Assembly (NCBI GenBank): GCA_029215795.1 | Contig: JARDYH010000003.1 | Coordinates: 265,827,562-265,891,561, forward strand | Reading direction: 5' to 3' | DNA length: 64,000 bases | DNA from: Anniella stebbinsi | Lineage: Eukaryota; Chordata; Lepidosauria; Squamata; Anniellidae | Part shown: positions 20,850 through 31,319 of the stretch, piece by piece | Position numbering within the stretch: the first letter of the stretch is position 1 | Layout of the letters: every line of letters begins with the position of its first letter | The notes under the pieces: generated by a model | The model's database searches: none | What the model was told of the DNA's origin: nothing | What the model saw: only the letters and a program-made list of their open reading frames with translations | Made by a program: the position numbers and the translations under genes

Positions 20850-20970
20850 CCATATGTTTTTGGACTCCAACTCCCACCAAGCATGGTCATTGGCCATACT
20901 GGCTGGGGAAGATGGGAATGTTGTGGTCCCAAACATTTGAAGGGGGGGCAGGTTAGAGAATGCTAGCCTG
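20850..20970 (+). repeat. Short interspersed repeat fragment
   Basis: GGACTCCAACTCCCACCAAG, then GGCCATACTGGCTGGGGA and GATGGGAATGTTGTGGTCCC. It is the same family as 10471-10600 in inverse orientation. A shorter relic (GACTTCAATTCCTACCAG) lies near 29198. Confidence 0.5.
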
Positions 20971-21588
20971 GGATCGCCAAAGTTTTGTTGGAAATGTGGG
21001 GATGTGAAACATGTTTCTGACCTGAAACTTTGCTAGCTTTATTGAAATATTTTAGATGTTGAAAGTTTCACCACCCTAACAAGAAGGGAAACAGGGAGTA
21101 CACAGGGTGTGCGTGTCTCAAATGTGCACTGAAAATAAAACAGCTTCCAGACTTACTCCTGCGTAGAGTTTGGGGTGCAGCAGGACCACTGACCCACTGA
21201 GCTCTCTAATCTGGCCCACAGAACCTCCTGCGATTCATCCAGGGGATGGAGTTTGCCCCCCCCTTCTCCCCCCCCTCAATATAATTATCCAAATAGGAAC
21301 AGGCCATAATATTGTATTGATATAAGTATTTAACTAACTAATTAAACAACTCATACAATGAATTCATCTTGGCATTTTACCATTTGGAACATAATACTAC
21401 TACTTATATTATAAATAAAATTAACAATATATAACTCATAAACATGCCAAGATAGCATGAAATACAATATCTGGTATAAAACCACATTTGTAGGGACTAA
21501 AATATTAAAATGCAGGAACACTTAAATATTTTTAAAGCTGTTAAAATGGCTTTAAAAGACTTTAACAAGCCTGAGAGAATAGGAAAGT
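20971..21588. other. Unassigned AT-rich sequence
   Basis: No gene or recognised repeat. C-runs near 21257-21275. Confidence 0.4.
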
Positions 21589-21598
21589 GTTGTTGTTG

Positions 21599-21633
<35 letters not shown>

Positions 21634-22060
21634 TGTATGTATCCCACTTTTTCTCTCAAGGTAGCTTAACAAAATTCAAATATATACAGTTAAAAGCTAT
21701 AAATAAAAATAAAACAAAAGTTAAACATATAATGAAATAGGTTTCATTATTAAAACATTTCCACATTTAAAATACATACTAATTTTTTAAAAAAGTCTTA
21801 ACATAGATGCCAGTATTAGCCTGTCAGTGAAAAGATAGCAGTGTGGGCACCGGGAGATCTTCCCTTACGAGAGCATTCTAGAACTGGGGGCCACCACCCA
21901 AAAGCCCTGTTTTGTTGCCAGCCTCCAAGCCTCAGGATGAGGGGGGGTCATAAAAGAAGGCTTCCTTGGATGACCATATTAACCTACAGCAGATTCCTAG
22001 AGCATTTTCACAAGCATTTCCAACCCATGTGGCAGGCTCCAAGCAACTCGAGCATGTAAA
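21589..22060 (-). mobile_element. L2/CR1-group LINE 3' fragment
   Basis: A (TTG)n(TTA)n tail at 21589-21633 is followed by TATCCCACTTTTTCTCTCAAGG, the 3' end of an older subfamily. To the right lies decayed coding sequence: GGAGATCTTCCCTTACGAGA corresponds to the region of NDLPDEAR in antisense, and GGGGCCACCACCCAAAAG to SVVAPQ. Confidence 0.7.
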
Positions 22061-22306
22061 AAAAGAAAGAAAGAGTTCTCAGGCCATCTCAAAGACTTAA
22101 AGTCTGAGGTTGAACTGCACTGTGGAAAGGTTCATAGAACTGCTAACTAATTCACTTATCTACATTCTGATCAGAGCAATGGCCCAGGAGGGGCAAATTG
22201 GCTACGCTCATATAAAATTTAGAGTGAATGATGTTTTCCCCCCCCATCCGTATCCTTTCATGGAACAGCTAAGCAAACTAAACATAATTCAAAAGTGCTT
22301 CATTGC
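22061..22306. other. Unassigned sequence
   Basis: Nothing recognised. Confidence 0.35.
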
Positions 22307-22466
22307 CAGGGTGACCATATGTAAAGGAGGACAGAAAAGGAGGACAGAAAAGGGAATTTCAGCAGGGGTCATTTGTATGCATGCAGTACCTGGTGAAATT
22401 CCCTCTTCATCACAACAGTCAAAGTTGTAGGAGCCCTGCCCTCTTGACCAGATACAAAAGAGGGCT
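22307..22466. mobile_element. PAL320 half-element with duplicated AGGAGGACAGAAAAGG
   Basis: Left end CAGGGTGACCATATG, then a short direct duplication of AAGGAGGACAGAAAAG, then canonical left-half sequence to CCAGATACAAAAGAGGGC at the palindrome centre. The right half is missing. Confidence 0.8.
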
Positions 22467-22546
22467 CCTCCATCCTCTCTGACTATGATGCTGTGATCAG
22501 GGAGGCAGCTCACAGACAATAGATATACACAATTTTTGACCAACAT

Positions 22547-23066
22547 GGGGCATGTCTACACCAGGCATTTATCCCGGGCTGGTCAAGTAGTCATCTCAAA
22601 GCATCTAATGATGCACAGGGGATCCCAGGGTTAACCAGGGAGGACCACTCACTTTGCCTGGGATAACTGGGACAGCGGTTTTCCCGAATTTTACTGTGGT
22701 CCCGGAACAACCCTGAGGTCCACGGGCGGTGTGACACCCTCTCCCAGGGCCATCCCTTCTTCCCCTTGAGTATCAGGGCTCTGCCACAAGTTATGGAGCT
22801 CTGCAAAGGGGCTCCGTGCCCATTGGGGTGAGGGGGGAGTTGTTTTGCCATCGCAGTGATGGCTCTTGCATTTTTTAAAAAAGAAAAGTTACTTTGGTGC
22901 ACGATCGCGTGCACGTTCCTTGTCTGTGATCTGGTAAAAAACAAAAGTGTCCTGGAATGTCCTTCCTCACTTCCGGGATGACGTGCACTGTGGGGGACGA
23001 TCCCAGAAGCAGAAAAGCCCAGGATCCTCCCCCGCCCATCCCAGAAAGCTCATAGATGTAGATGAG
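22547..23066. mobile_element. TCTACAC-B element
   Basis: Left end GGGCATGTCTACACCAGG and right end TAGATGTAGATGAGCCC, flanked by ATG on both sides (a possible 3-bp target duplication). The interior shares CCCAGGGTTAACC, GGTCCCGGAACAACCCTGAGG, CTCCGTGCCCATTGGGG and GATCCCAGAAGC with the other TCTACAC-B copies. A 3-bp duplication and G-rich ends would fit PIF/Harbinger. That assignment is inferred. Confidence 0.65.
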
Positions 23067-24180
23067 CCCATGATGTCTTCAACTTATCGCCCAACAAAAG
23101 CTATGGTGCACCATTAAACCAGATTGTCTTGTCCCTGACCTTCTCGTGAATAATGATGGTGATGATGTGTGCGCACGTGGGGGTGTGTATTTGTGGCGCA
23201 TGTGTGCATGATAGTCCATACCAGAGAAAGAGAACAAATTCTAAATCACTCTCCTTCCCATTCTAATTGCACCATGGCTACTTCACCAAGCCTTTCCAGA
23301 ATTTCCAACACAGAAAGAACAACACCAGTCTCCAAAGTGCAGTTATTAAGTGCTAGGACTTGGATCTATTTTCGAGCAGAGCTGCATTGACGCTGCTGGA
23401 TCACCAGGACAGATGTGGAAGACAACAGGACCTCTTGATTGAGTGCCAGTTGTGAGAACAAGCAGTCAGGGTTGGGGGGGGGGGGAGCTCAGAATTACAA
23501 GGAAGACATGATTGCTTGAGCAGCAGGTGGAGAGCAAAAGACATTTCTGTAGCCACAAGCGCCCCAACCCAAAAGACTCAACACTTCCAAAGCTCTTTAG
23601 CATATATCCTCTACATCCAACAAACAGAATCACCTCAGGCCAATCATCATAGAATATTTAAAGCACACTGTGCGGTGGCCTATTTGAAAATGTACCAGGC
23701 CTTTTTAAAAACAGTACAGTACATAACTAAATAAACTCTGTGTGTTTGTGTGTGTGTGATTAAGTGCCTTCTTTAGTTGCAGCACATTCCTTAAGTGCTT
23801 CAAAGAGAGGATAAAAGAAATGTTGATTTTGTAGGTTTTCAAGCCTCCTCAGTCCAAGGTTTCAGGGTGGGTTAAATAACATTAAAACAATAACAACAAC
23901 AACAACAACAACAACAACCCAAAGAAAACCAACAAAATGGAGCATCTTCGACGTCTGGGTGCCAACACTTCCCCTTCTTTTTTTAATGGGAAAACTAAAC
24001 CCTGCCTAGGTCTGGATGGGGAAGAAACCCAAGATGGATGGTGTTCATAGGAACTCAAGAGGGGGGTTGTTGTTGTTGTTCGTGGTGGTGGTGGAGAAAC
24101 ACTCTTATTAAACTCCTTCTTTGCTTACAGTCTGCCTGGGATGGCACAATAGTCCATCTGGAGCTCAAAGCCCAGTGAGG
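23067..24180. other. Mostly unassigned sequence with (AAC)n
   Basis: A G-run lies near 23476-23486 and (AAC)n at 23890-23918. No gene or family recognised. Confidence 0.4.
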
Positions 24181-24584
24181 ATGATAAGGGGTCGGGAAAC
24201 GAAGCCCTATGAAGGCTCTGGAAACAAAACCTGGAGAAGAGAAGACTGAGGGGAGATATGATAGCACTCTTCAAATACTTGAAAGGTTGTCACACAGAGG
24301 AGGGCCAGGATCTCTTCTCAATCAACCCAGAATGCAGGAAATGGAATAATGGGCTCAAGTTACAGGAAGCCAGATTCCGGCTGGACATCAGGAAAAACTT
24401 CCTGACTGTTAGAGCAGTATGACAATGAAATCAATGACCTAGGGAGGTTGTGAGCTCTCCCATACTTGAGGCATACAAGAGGCAGCTGGGCAGCCATATG
24501 TCAGGGATGCTTTAAGGTAGATTCCTGCATTGAGCAGGGGGTTGGACTCGATGGTCTTACGGGCCCCTTCCAACTCTACTCACC
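24181..24584 (+). mobile_element. CR1 LINE 3' end
   Basis: Shows the classical CR1 3' untranslated organisation: GGAGATATGATAGCACTCTT, then CAGGAAAAACTTCCTGACTG, GAGGCAGCTGGGCAGCC and GGTTGGACTCGATGGTC, ending GGGCCCCTTCCAACTCTACT. The final ATTCTRTG octamer repeats are lost. Confidence 0.9.
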
Positions 24585-25300
24585 AGCTTGGCTCCTGGAT
24601 GGAAGTCTGCAGATTCCCAGGCTTGCCTGACTCATTGTGTGACCAGTTGGGCATGCTTGTGGATTTTTGCTGCCAGCAACCCCGCACACTCTCATTCCTT
24701 GTAAGGAGAGCTTGATGAGCAGTAGCAGGAGACCCACTCTGGCGGTCCAGCCCTCATTCTCTCTTTGGAAAGGGAGAGTAAGAGCTTGGCCAGCAGCAAC
24801 AAGGACATCTGCCGCCCCACCGGCAAAGCCTTCTTGTACTCCTTCCACATAGGTGTGTGCAAGGGGTGTGCCAGGTGTGCTCAGGCACACCCTAATGTCT
24901 CAACCAATAAGGGCTGAACTGAGGGGGGCATTGAGTAAGGATCCAGAGGAGGTTCCAGACATAGCATGCCATTGCTTCTGGCAGCATGAGCAAAAAGAAA
25001 TCACTTTGCTGGGAGCCTCTCTGCCAGGAGTCACACTTCAAAGAGGCCAGGTGGAGGGACCATGAAGGCTAATATCGCCTCGTAAGCCCCTCCTTCAGCC
25101 AGTGTCATGACAAAGCTCCACCAACATTGGGGCTCGAGGAGCGTCTCTCCATTTCCCCACCCCTCACCTGCAACGACCCTCCTGCAGTCAGGCAAGCCGA
25201 ATGTGGAGTAGGACATCAGTGTCTACAGTGTTTAATAAATCAATAAATGAATAAAAATAATGTCCTTTATGATTGAGTATTCAATAAAAAAAATTAAAAT
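24585..25300. repeat. Old unnamed repeat, first copy
   Basis: The part 24715-24815 (CACTCTGGCGGTCCAGCC..CTCTTTGGAAAGGGAGAG..GCTTGGCCAGCAGC) is a diverged copy of 25385-25490 (GCGTTCTGCGCTTCCAGTC..CTCCTTCCAAACGGAGAG..GGCTTGGCAACC). An AATAAATCAATAAATGAATAAA tail ends it at about 25255. No function recognised. Confidence 0.45.
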
Positions 25301-25820
25301 CTCTGGGTGCTCAGTCTAATGAAATGTGCTGTGCACACCTATGCCCTTCCATGCAAGGAAAGGGAACCTGAGGTCTTGACTGGCAGTGGTGGCAGGCGTT
25401 CTGCGCTTCCAGTCAAAGCCTCGTTTTCTCCTTCCAAACGGAGAGCAATGGCTTGGCAACCTGCGATGGAAACTCTGGCAGCCGCCATTTTGTGCAAAAG
25501 GGGAGATCGGGAAGAATGTGTCCACCTATCCCGGGCGCAGCCACACTTACTGCAAACTGGGCACAGAGCCACACTGTACAGCTCCGTGCCCAGCAGGGGA
25601 GAGGGTGGCACTAATTTTGTCACCCCTGGGAGGGCAGGGAGGGGGGCCCGTGCATGCATGCATATTTTATTTTATTTTTAAACCTTCCATTTTTGGAGGA
25701 GCAGCGCGGGCCATCACTCTTCGATGTTGTGGCTTCTGTGTGCCGACCCCAGAAGTGGCTACTTCCGGGATCGCCCGCACTGCGCCTGCTACACCGCTAT
25801 GGTGTAGAAAGGGCCTTACA
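25301..25820. mobile_element. TCTACAC-B element fragment joined to the old repeat
   Basis: The right end TACACCGCTATGGTGTAGAAAGGGCC is at 25790-25817. The interior has CACTTACTGCAAACTGGGCA, CCGTGCCCAGCAGGGGA and CTACTTCCGGGATCGCCC, matching copies at 39240-39567 and 32150-32248. The left half is replaced by the repeat described at 24585-25300. Confidence 0.6.
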
Positions 25821-26080
25821 AACAGAGACTCTCTGGGTGACACTCTTGCAGGTGTGGGACTTGGTCTTGGTGGTCATGGTGGGGCTTCTCCATGCAGTGG
25901 AAGATGAAAGGCAAGAACCTGTTTCCATGATCCAGTACTATGGTGTGTTCAGGGAAGAATCATCTTCTGAGAGTTGAAAAGAGAAATCATCTTCTCTTGG
26001 ATCTCTGTTAGACACCCAGTGTGGAATCAACAATAGATTGTGTGGATTCAACAATACCTGATGGAGCACATCTCCTGGCA
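25821..26080. other. Unassigned sequence
   Basis: Nothing recognised. Confidence 0.35.
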
Positions 26081-26490
26081 TTAACAGACCCATATACTAT
26101 GTTCATCATCTAAGGTCCTCCTCCAGGTTCCTCCTCCAAGAGAGGCTTGATGGGTGGCAACAAGGGAGATGGCCTTCTTTGGAGTGGCCTTCCAATTATG
26201 CAATGATCTCCCCAATGAGGCCTGCCTGGTGCCAACATTGCTATCTTTTCAGTGCTAGGTTAAACTGCCCTCTTTTCTCAGGCAGTTGGCAGCATCCAAT
26301 GATTTTTTAATCAGGTCCTGCATTGTTTAAGCATTGTTTTTAGGTATATGTTGATTTTCTGTGTGCTATCGGTTTATATGCTTATATGTAACTAACTTTG
26401 CAGTTTGTATGCTGTAGTTTTAATGGTTTTAAATTTTTGTGAGCTGCCCAGAGAGCTTCTGCAATGAGGCTGTATAGAAATATAATAAAT
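26081..26490 (+). mobile_element. L2-group LINE 3' fragment (degraded)
   Basis: GAGAGGCTTGATGGGTGGCA..GCCTTCTTTGGAGTGGCCTTCC..GATCTCCCCAATGAGGCCTGCCTGGTGCCAACATT aligns by eye with the C-terminal codons of the master (EARRS..RAFSVVAPQLWNDLPDEARLAPT). The 3' hairpin region (GCCCAGAGAGCTTCTGCAAT) and an ATAATAAATGAAATG tail follow. Confidence 0.85.
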
Positions 26491-26507
26491 GAAATGGCAA
26501 TGAATGA

Positions 26508-26534
26508 AAGAGAGAGAGAGAGAGAGAGAGAGAG
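26508..26534. repeat. (GA)n microsatellite
   Basis: About thirteen GA units immediately downstream of a LINE tail. Confidence 0.95.
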
Positions 26535-26880
26535 CACGCAGGGTCTGTGTGTTTACAGGCTGGTGAGAATTTCAGTTTAGTTAGGTTTTTGTGTGTTTCC
26601 TCACCCCCCCCCCCAAGAATTGACAAACATTTGCAAATTTCTCCATATTCAAAAAAAGAGAGCTTGCAATTAAAAAGGAAAAAGGAAAAAGGTCAAAACC
26701 AACAAATTTGTTCATCTAGGCCCTGAGCTTGGAGTGCTGAGCTCTTAGCCCCTGGGTTTGAACCACTGTGTGTTCAGCCATGTCAGTGCTGAATTAAAGA
26801 CATTTCCTCCTCTTTCTAACATGGTCCTCATTTTCAACAGCTTTATGGCCGACAGGTACAGCTTGGTGGGATTAGCTGCA
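26535..26880. other. Unassigned AT-rich sequence
   Basis: C-run near 26604-26615. Nothing else recognised. Confidence 0.35.
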
Positions 26881-26947
26881 TCTCCAGAATTTGGCCAGCG
26901 CAGATGGGTGAGAATTTTGGTTCAGTTCATTTTTATAAGGATTTAGG

Positions 26948-26986
<39 letters not shown>

Positions 26987-27260
26987 GGGTAGAAAGAACA
27001 TGAGATTTTTATTTTTAAAGGTGGGAGAATACAGAACTAACATGATAGGTTGCTTTGGAGCTTATGGATGGAGAGAGAAACACAGAGAGAGAGAGAGAGA
27101 GAGAGAAATTTGTGTAGAATTTGGCCAGTTCATGTATTCATAAGGATTTAGTTTTGTATTGTTTTTACTATTATTATTTGGGATGAGATTTTAAAATTTT
27201 GAATGTGGTAGAAAGCAAAAGTTTGGTTCAGTTCATTTTTCTATGGATTTACGATTATTC
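26881..27260. repeat. AT-rich repeat units with internal (ATT)n
   Basis: Units contain TTTGGTTCAGTTCATTTTT, an AAGGATTTAG/TGGATTTACG block, an (ATT)n tract (26948-26986), GGTAGAAAGAA, GTGGGAGAATACAGAACTAAC and TTATGGATGGAGAGAGA. A second unit starts near 27110, and a third is completed on the far side of the R4-like insertion (27788-27925). Confidence 0.65.
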
Positions 27261-27261
27261 T

Positions 27262-27790
27262 TATTCTTATTCTTATTATATCTCTTTCTTGCTCGTGGCG
27301 TTTTTTCTAGATGGACATGACGGGCTTTGCCAAATCATGTTGTATTTTACAGATTCAGGAATTTCCTGACAATTGAGCATATTTTAAGTATGACTGTTTT
27401 CTAGATGTTGGTGTGGATGTATTTTGGTAGGCACAGTTTCTGGAAGTTTTCTGTATAATTTTTTTGATGTGATGCTGGTGACCGATGTGACTAACGGAAT
27501 AATTGTAACCACTTCCTGTTGCCATAGTTCTTTGACTTCCATGGCCAGTGGTGTACATTTGTCTCTCTTTTCCTCTTCCTTTTCAACAACATTTTTTGTC
27601 ATTCGGTATTGCTATGTCGATGAGGTATGTGTGTTTATCTTTTTTGTCTATGACCGTTATGTCTGGTCGGTTGCAGGGTATTGTCTTGTCCCTCTGAATC
27701 GTTCTTTCCCAGTATATTTTATGATCTGCATTTTCCAAGTGAGTATGTATAGTATGGTATAGTCTGTTTGATAAGGTTGAATTTGAGTAT
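27262..27790 (-). mobile_element. R4/Dong-like non-LTR retrotransposon, C-terminal fragment
   Basis: On the minus strand 27675-27643 reads CNRPDITVIDK. It is followed in frame by YLIDIAIPND, and after a frameshift near 27595 by MEVKELWQQEVVTIIPLV (about 27545-27490). This order (RPD..V.D, then DIA.P.D, then E...LW....V.IIP) is the C-terminal restriction-like-endonuclease region of R4/Dong-type and related LINEs. The family name is tentative. The copy lies exactly inside the ATT tract of the surrounding repeat unit: ATTATTC repeats at 27251-27277 and ATTATTATTATT at 27791-27803. This is notable because Dong is known to target TAA repeats. Confidence 0.6.
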
Positions 27791-27925
27791 CATTATTATT
27801 ATTATGGATGGAAAGAATGTGGAATTTTAACATTTTGAATGTGGGAGAATGCAGAACTAACATATTTGTCCATTCCTATACGTGATGAGTTACTCTGGTG
27901 ATTATGGATGGAGAGAGAGAGAAAG

Positions 27926-28900
27926 CTTTGGGAAGAAATGGGGAATTTAAGGGGATACAAGGGCTTTGGGATTCCATCACACCTACTCTTCTCAGGCCTT
28001 CTTGATCTTACCATTAGCAGCATGGAAGCTCCAGTGTATGCCTCCTCTGCATGCTACTTATTGATGCCCGAAGTCCATGGTCATGTGGAAGGAGTCGTAG
28101 TGCAGCTCTTTCCTATGGTGGTGTTGTGCCAGTTTCCAGGAAGGGTGATTCATACATAGTATCCACAGACAGGGACGTTTTTTAGGGGGGGTGAGGCAGA
28201 AAACCTCACAAGGACCTGGTCCTTCATGGCTGTAAACACACATCATCATCATCATCATCATTTAAAGAACTAAAAACCCTTTCTGTCCTTCCATGAATGC
28301 TAGGGTCGGCCCTGGTGTAGACCCTTCTCACATGACTACCAATGCCCAACGTTCTCTAGGAAGGAGGCAATCCATTTTGTTCAAGCTAGCATCAGAAAAG
28401 GTCCATCAGTGAAATCCATTTCATTGTTGAACTGAGGGCCACAATTTTATCTCTGATTAAAGCACTGCTTAAACAGTGGAGCCCTATAGTCCTGGTCCTC
28501 AAACTTGCCCACTGTCCCCCAGAAGTGCCAGCCCAGGGAGTGTTCATGAGGTAAGAAATTAGCAGGACTGGGCTGTTCACAAGGCAGTTATTTGAACTTG
28601 GTTTGGTGATATAGTGAAAGTGTAATTCCCCATTGCCTTACCTTGCTCTGTTAATTGCATATATTTAGCCCTCGGCTGAAGAATAACTTAGCTTCCATTT
28701 TTTTTTTGTAAAGAAACAGCCCTGGTCTTGGTTATTTTGGCATATAAGTCTCTGATATGACTCTGTTTTCTAAGCAGACATTAATGATTCTAAAACTAAT
28801 ATTCATTGTTTGAAAAGCCATAGCAGCCTTGGCATTTACTTAACCTTTTGTCTCATGTATGAGGCTAAGGCAGCCTAAATCCGTTTCTTAATTAATATCT
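27926..28900. other. Mostly non-repetitive stretch
   Basis: (ATC)n at 28243-28262. The part 28600-28890 is AT-rich, lacks repeat vocabulary and contains TGTTAATTGCATATATTTAG, a candidate regulatory-type stretch. No gene recognised. Confidence 0.4.
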
Positions 28901-28921
28901 TCTCTTTCTCTTTCTCTTTCC

Positions 28922-28980
<59 letters not shown>

Positions 28981-28984
28981 ATAT
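28901..28984. repeat. (TTCTC)n(TC)n(AC)n compound microsatellite
   Basis: CTTTCT units pass into about seventeen TC units and then about eighteen AC units. Confidence 0.95.
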
Positions 28985-29452
28985 AGCTTTTCCCCCCAAG
29001 CCAACATTATTTATCAAATAATTTGCATGTCAATATTAGAATTAAGAGAGTCAGTTGATGGTGGAAGTGGTGTGTGGAGGACATGATTAAAGTAAAGGGG
29101 TGGGGATAATCAAGCTTAGCCAGGTTTTGAGAATGCTCATGTTGAATTCCATGGCCTATTACAGCTTTCCCAAACATGGTGTCCTACTGACGTTTTGACT
29201 TCAATTCCTACCAGTCTTTGCAATCACAACCTATAGTGAGACCCTTGTGATATAGGGCGGGAAACAACTGTTAAATAAATAAATAAATAAATAAAAGTCA
29301 GGAATGCTGTGCTCTATAGTCTAAAACATATAGAGGGCCCAGGCTAGAAAGCCTGGGCCATGAGCTAGATCTTATGAAACTGAACTGAGAACTTAGCTTT
29401 CAATAAAACACACACACACACACACACTGTAATCTATTGGGATAGCCTTCTT
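28985..29452. other. Unassigned sequence with LINE tail relic
   Basis: GATATAGGGCGGGAAACAAC followed by (TAAA)n at 29234-29296 is a LINE 3' tail like the one at 16640-16680. (AC)n at 29408-29427. The rest is unassigned. Confidence 0.5.
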
Positions 29453-29632
29453 CAGTGGAGGCCAGTGATGCCAATGTCAGTGGGGCAGTGAATCCGATCT
29501 GGGTTTCAATCAGAACCAGTCAGAACTCGAAACAAGCTGTCCAAGGTGTGAAGAACCTTGGATAGTTCTGATTGAAACCCAGTGCGGATTCACCACCACC
29601 CTGACATCAGAGCCTCCAGTCTTCATTGCTCT
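29453..29632. mobile_element. CAGTGGAGG foldback element
   Basis: Left CAGTGGAGGCCAGTGATGCC and right GCCTCCAGTCTTCATTG are inverted. The interior CTGGGTTTCAATCAGAACC is mirrored by GTTCTGATTGAAACCCAG, giving an 18-bp perfect stem portion. Flanks GCCTTCTT and CTCTTCTT agree in six of eight positions, so an 8-bp target duplication is possible. Confidence 0.75.
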
Positions 29633-29662
29633 TCTTGCGACAGTTGTTAGGGAGGGGGGAAC

Positions 29663-29664
<2 letters not shown>

Positions 29665-29693
<29 letters not shown>
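29665..29693. repeat. (AT)n microsatellite
   Basis: About fourteen AT units. Confidence 0.95.
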
Positions 29694-30045
29694 CCAATTT
29701 TTGGGGTTCTGACTGGAGACAGGATGGGGTTTCCTTTCCGTCCCTTCAGTATAAGTAACTATGACACTAAAGACAGGAAGTCAAGTATCTTGATGTTCCA
29801 CACCTCCATTAGAAGGGCTGCCATGATGGGGAGGCTCTGTTCTGGACAAAAGCATCTATGTTTCTTACCACCTCACCGGTTTGATACCCTGAGTGGGTGT
29901 TATGAAAAACTGGTGGTTTGCAAACTGTGTTCTGGGTTACTCTGGGTTTCCTTAGAACCTTATTTAGGGTTCCTTAGAACTTTATTTGGGGTTCATCAAT
30001 TAGATCAATCATGCAGACATGTTTTCCTATCCAAAGGAAGTTGTC
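29694..30045. other. Unassigned sequence
   Basis: Nothing recognised apart from a locally repeated GGGTT(T/A)CCTTAGAAC motif near 29946-29985. Confidence 0.35.
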
Positions 30046-30360
30046 CTAGACAGTGAAGGGTCTGGAAACCAAATCCTATGAGGAATGCTTGAAAGAGATG
30101 GGTGTATTTAGCCTGGAGAAGAAAAGATTAAAGGGAGATAGTATAGCTGTGTTCAAATATCTGAAGGGCTGTTGTGTTGTAGAGAGAGCAGAAGGATGGA
30201 CTAGAACTAATATGTGGAAAATTGCACGGAAGCGGATTTCATCTAAGCATTAGGAGACATTCTCCTTTGCTGGCGATGTATTAGCAGAAGTTGAGCAATG
30301 TCAGAGAATCTTTACATTCTGCATTGATCAGGGGCTTAGAGGAGATGACCATCAAGGTAC

Positions 30361-31244
30361 CTTTAAACTAGGGGTGTGCACTGGATCAGGATGGATTGGA
30401 GGATCGGCGGGCGCCCACTGGCACCTGCCGCCGCTTCCATTGGTGGGCGCCAGTGGGCGCCCGCCGATAGAAGCGGACAGTGGGGGGGGCTTCCCTGGCG
30501 GGGCTGTCCGCTTCCATCGGCGGGCACCAGCGGGTGCCCGCCGATGGAAGCAGACAGCCCGGACAGGTGAGGATCACGGGGGGAGGAGGGAAGGAGGGAG
30601 GGGGCCCCACTTACCTTCCGGGGCCATCCGCTCCCCTCTGCTGCTGGCCGCTACTGCGAGCAGGCTTTGCGGCCTGCCCCTGAGTAGCGCACCAGGTGTT
30701 GACATCATATGGCGCACTACCTAGGGGCAGGCCATGAAGCCTGCTCGCAGTAGCGGCCAGTGGCGGAGGGGAGTGGACGGCCCCGGCAGGTAAGCAGGGG
30801 GAGGGGGAGGGGGCTTACCCCCCCTGGGGCCGTCCACTTCCATCCGCTGGTTCCCGCAGGTACAAAGGATAGAAGTGGACAGCCCCGGGTGGTAAGGCGC
30901 GCGGGGGAGGGGGCTTACCTGCCAGTGCCATCCACAGCAGACGGCCCTGGGAGGTAAGAACCATGAGGGGGGAGGAGGGAAGGAGGCCCCCTCACCCACC
31001 CGCCACCATTTTTCCCCATAGACTTGCATTGGGGGAAAGCTTTCTTTCCCCCAATGCAAGTCTATGGGGAAAACAAAAATGGCAGCCAATCCAAAAATCG
31101 GATGTCCTTTTTTGGATCAGGATTGAGTTCCGATCTGATCCGAGGGACCTCCGATTTGTCCTGAACGATCCAAGACAATCTCGGAGGTCCCAATCTGGCT
31201 CCTGATCCAATCCGGGGGGTCCGTGCACACCCCTACTTCAAATC
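30361..31244. mobile_element. FB-hAT foldback element, GC-rich
   Basis: The element is 30369-31236 with ends TAGGGGTGTGCACTGG and CCGTGCACACCCCTA. Flanks are CTTTAAAC and CTTCAAAT, agreeing in six of eight positions with both differences transitions. Inside are GC-rich inverted segments (GGCGGGCGCC, CCACTTACC, GCAGTAGCGGCCAG mirrored) and a perfect 30-bp stem with a 4-nt loop at 31010-31073. The right end GGGGGGTC(C/A)GTGCACA is shared with the giant elements at 11262 and 51291. Confidence 0.88.
31010..31073. repeat. Perfect 30-bp inverted repeat, 4-nt loop
   Basis: The arm at 31010-31039 is exactly mirrored by 31044-31073 around CTTT. The inner arm reads CATTGGGGGAAAG. It lies inside the foldback at 30369-31236. 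A decayed form exists at 19072-19112. Confidence 0.95.
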
Positions 31245-31319
31245 CTATGATTCTGTGATCCCTGAAAACTGCTGCTAGTCAAAGTAGCAGGGCTGTCATC
31301 AGTGGTCTGCCTCTCAACC

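Larger units (their letters stand above)
30046..31260 (+). mobile_element. CR1 LINE 3' end split by an FB-hAT insertion
   Basis: CR1 sequence runs from GAAGGGTCTGGAAACCAAAT (30055) through AGCCTGGAGAAGAAAAG and GGGAGATAGTATAGCTGTGT to CATCAAGGTACC (30360). It resumes after the foldback with CTTCAAATCCTATGATTCTG (31237), including the CR1-typical TATGATTCTGTGAT end. The insertion splits the CR1 tail, so CR1 is older than the foldback. Confidence 0.8.

Noticed and set aside
25386..25907. Open frame of 173 codons
   Set aside because: It runs across the junction of an old repeat and a TCTACAC-B element and ends in flanking sequence. No domain, so chance.
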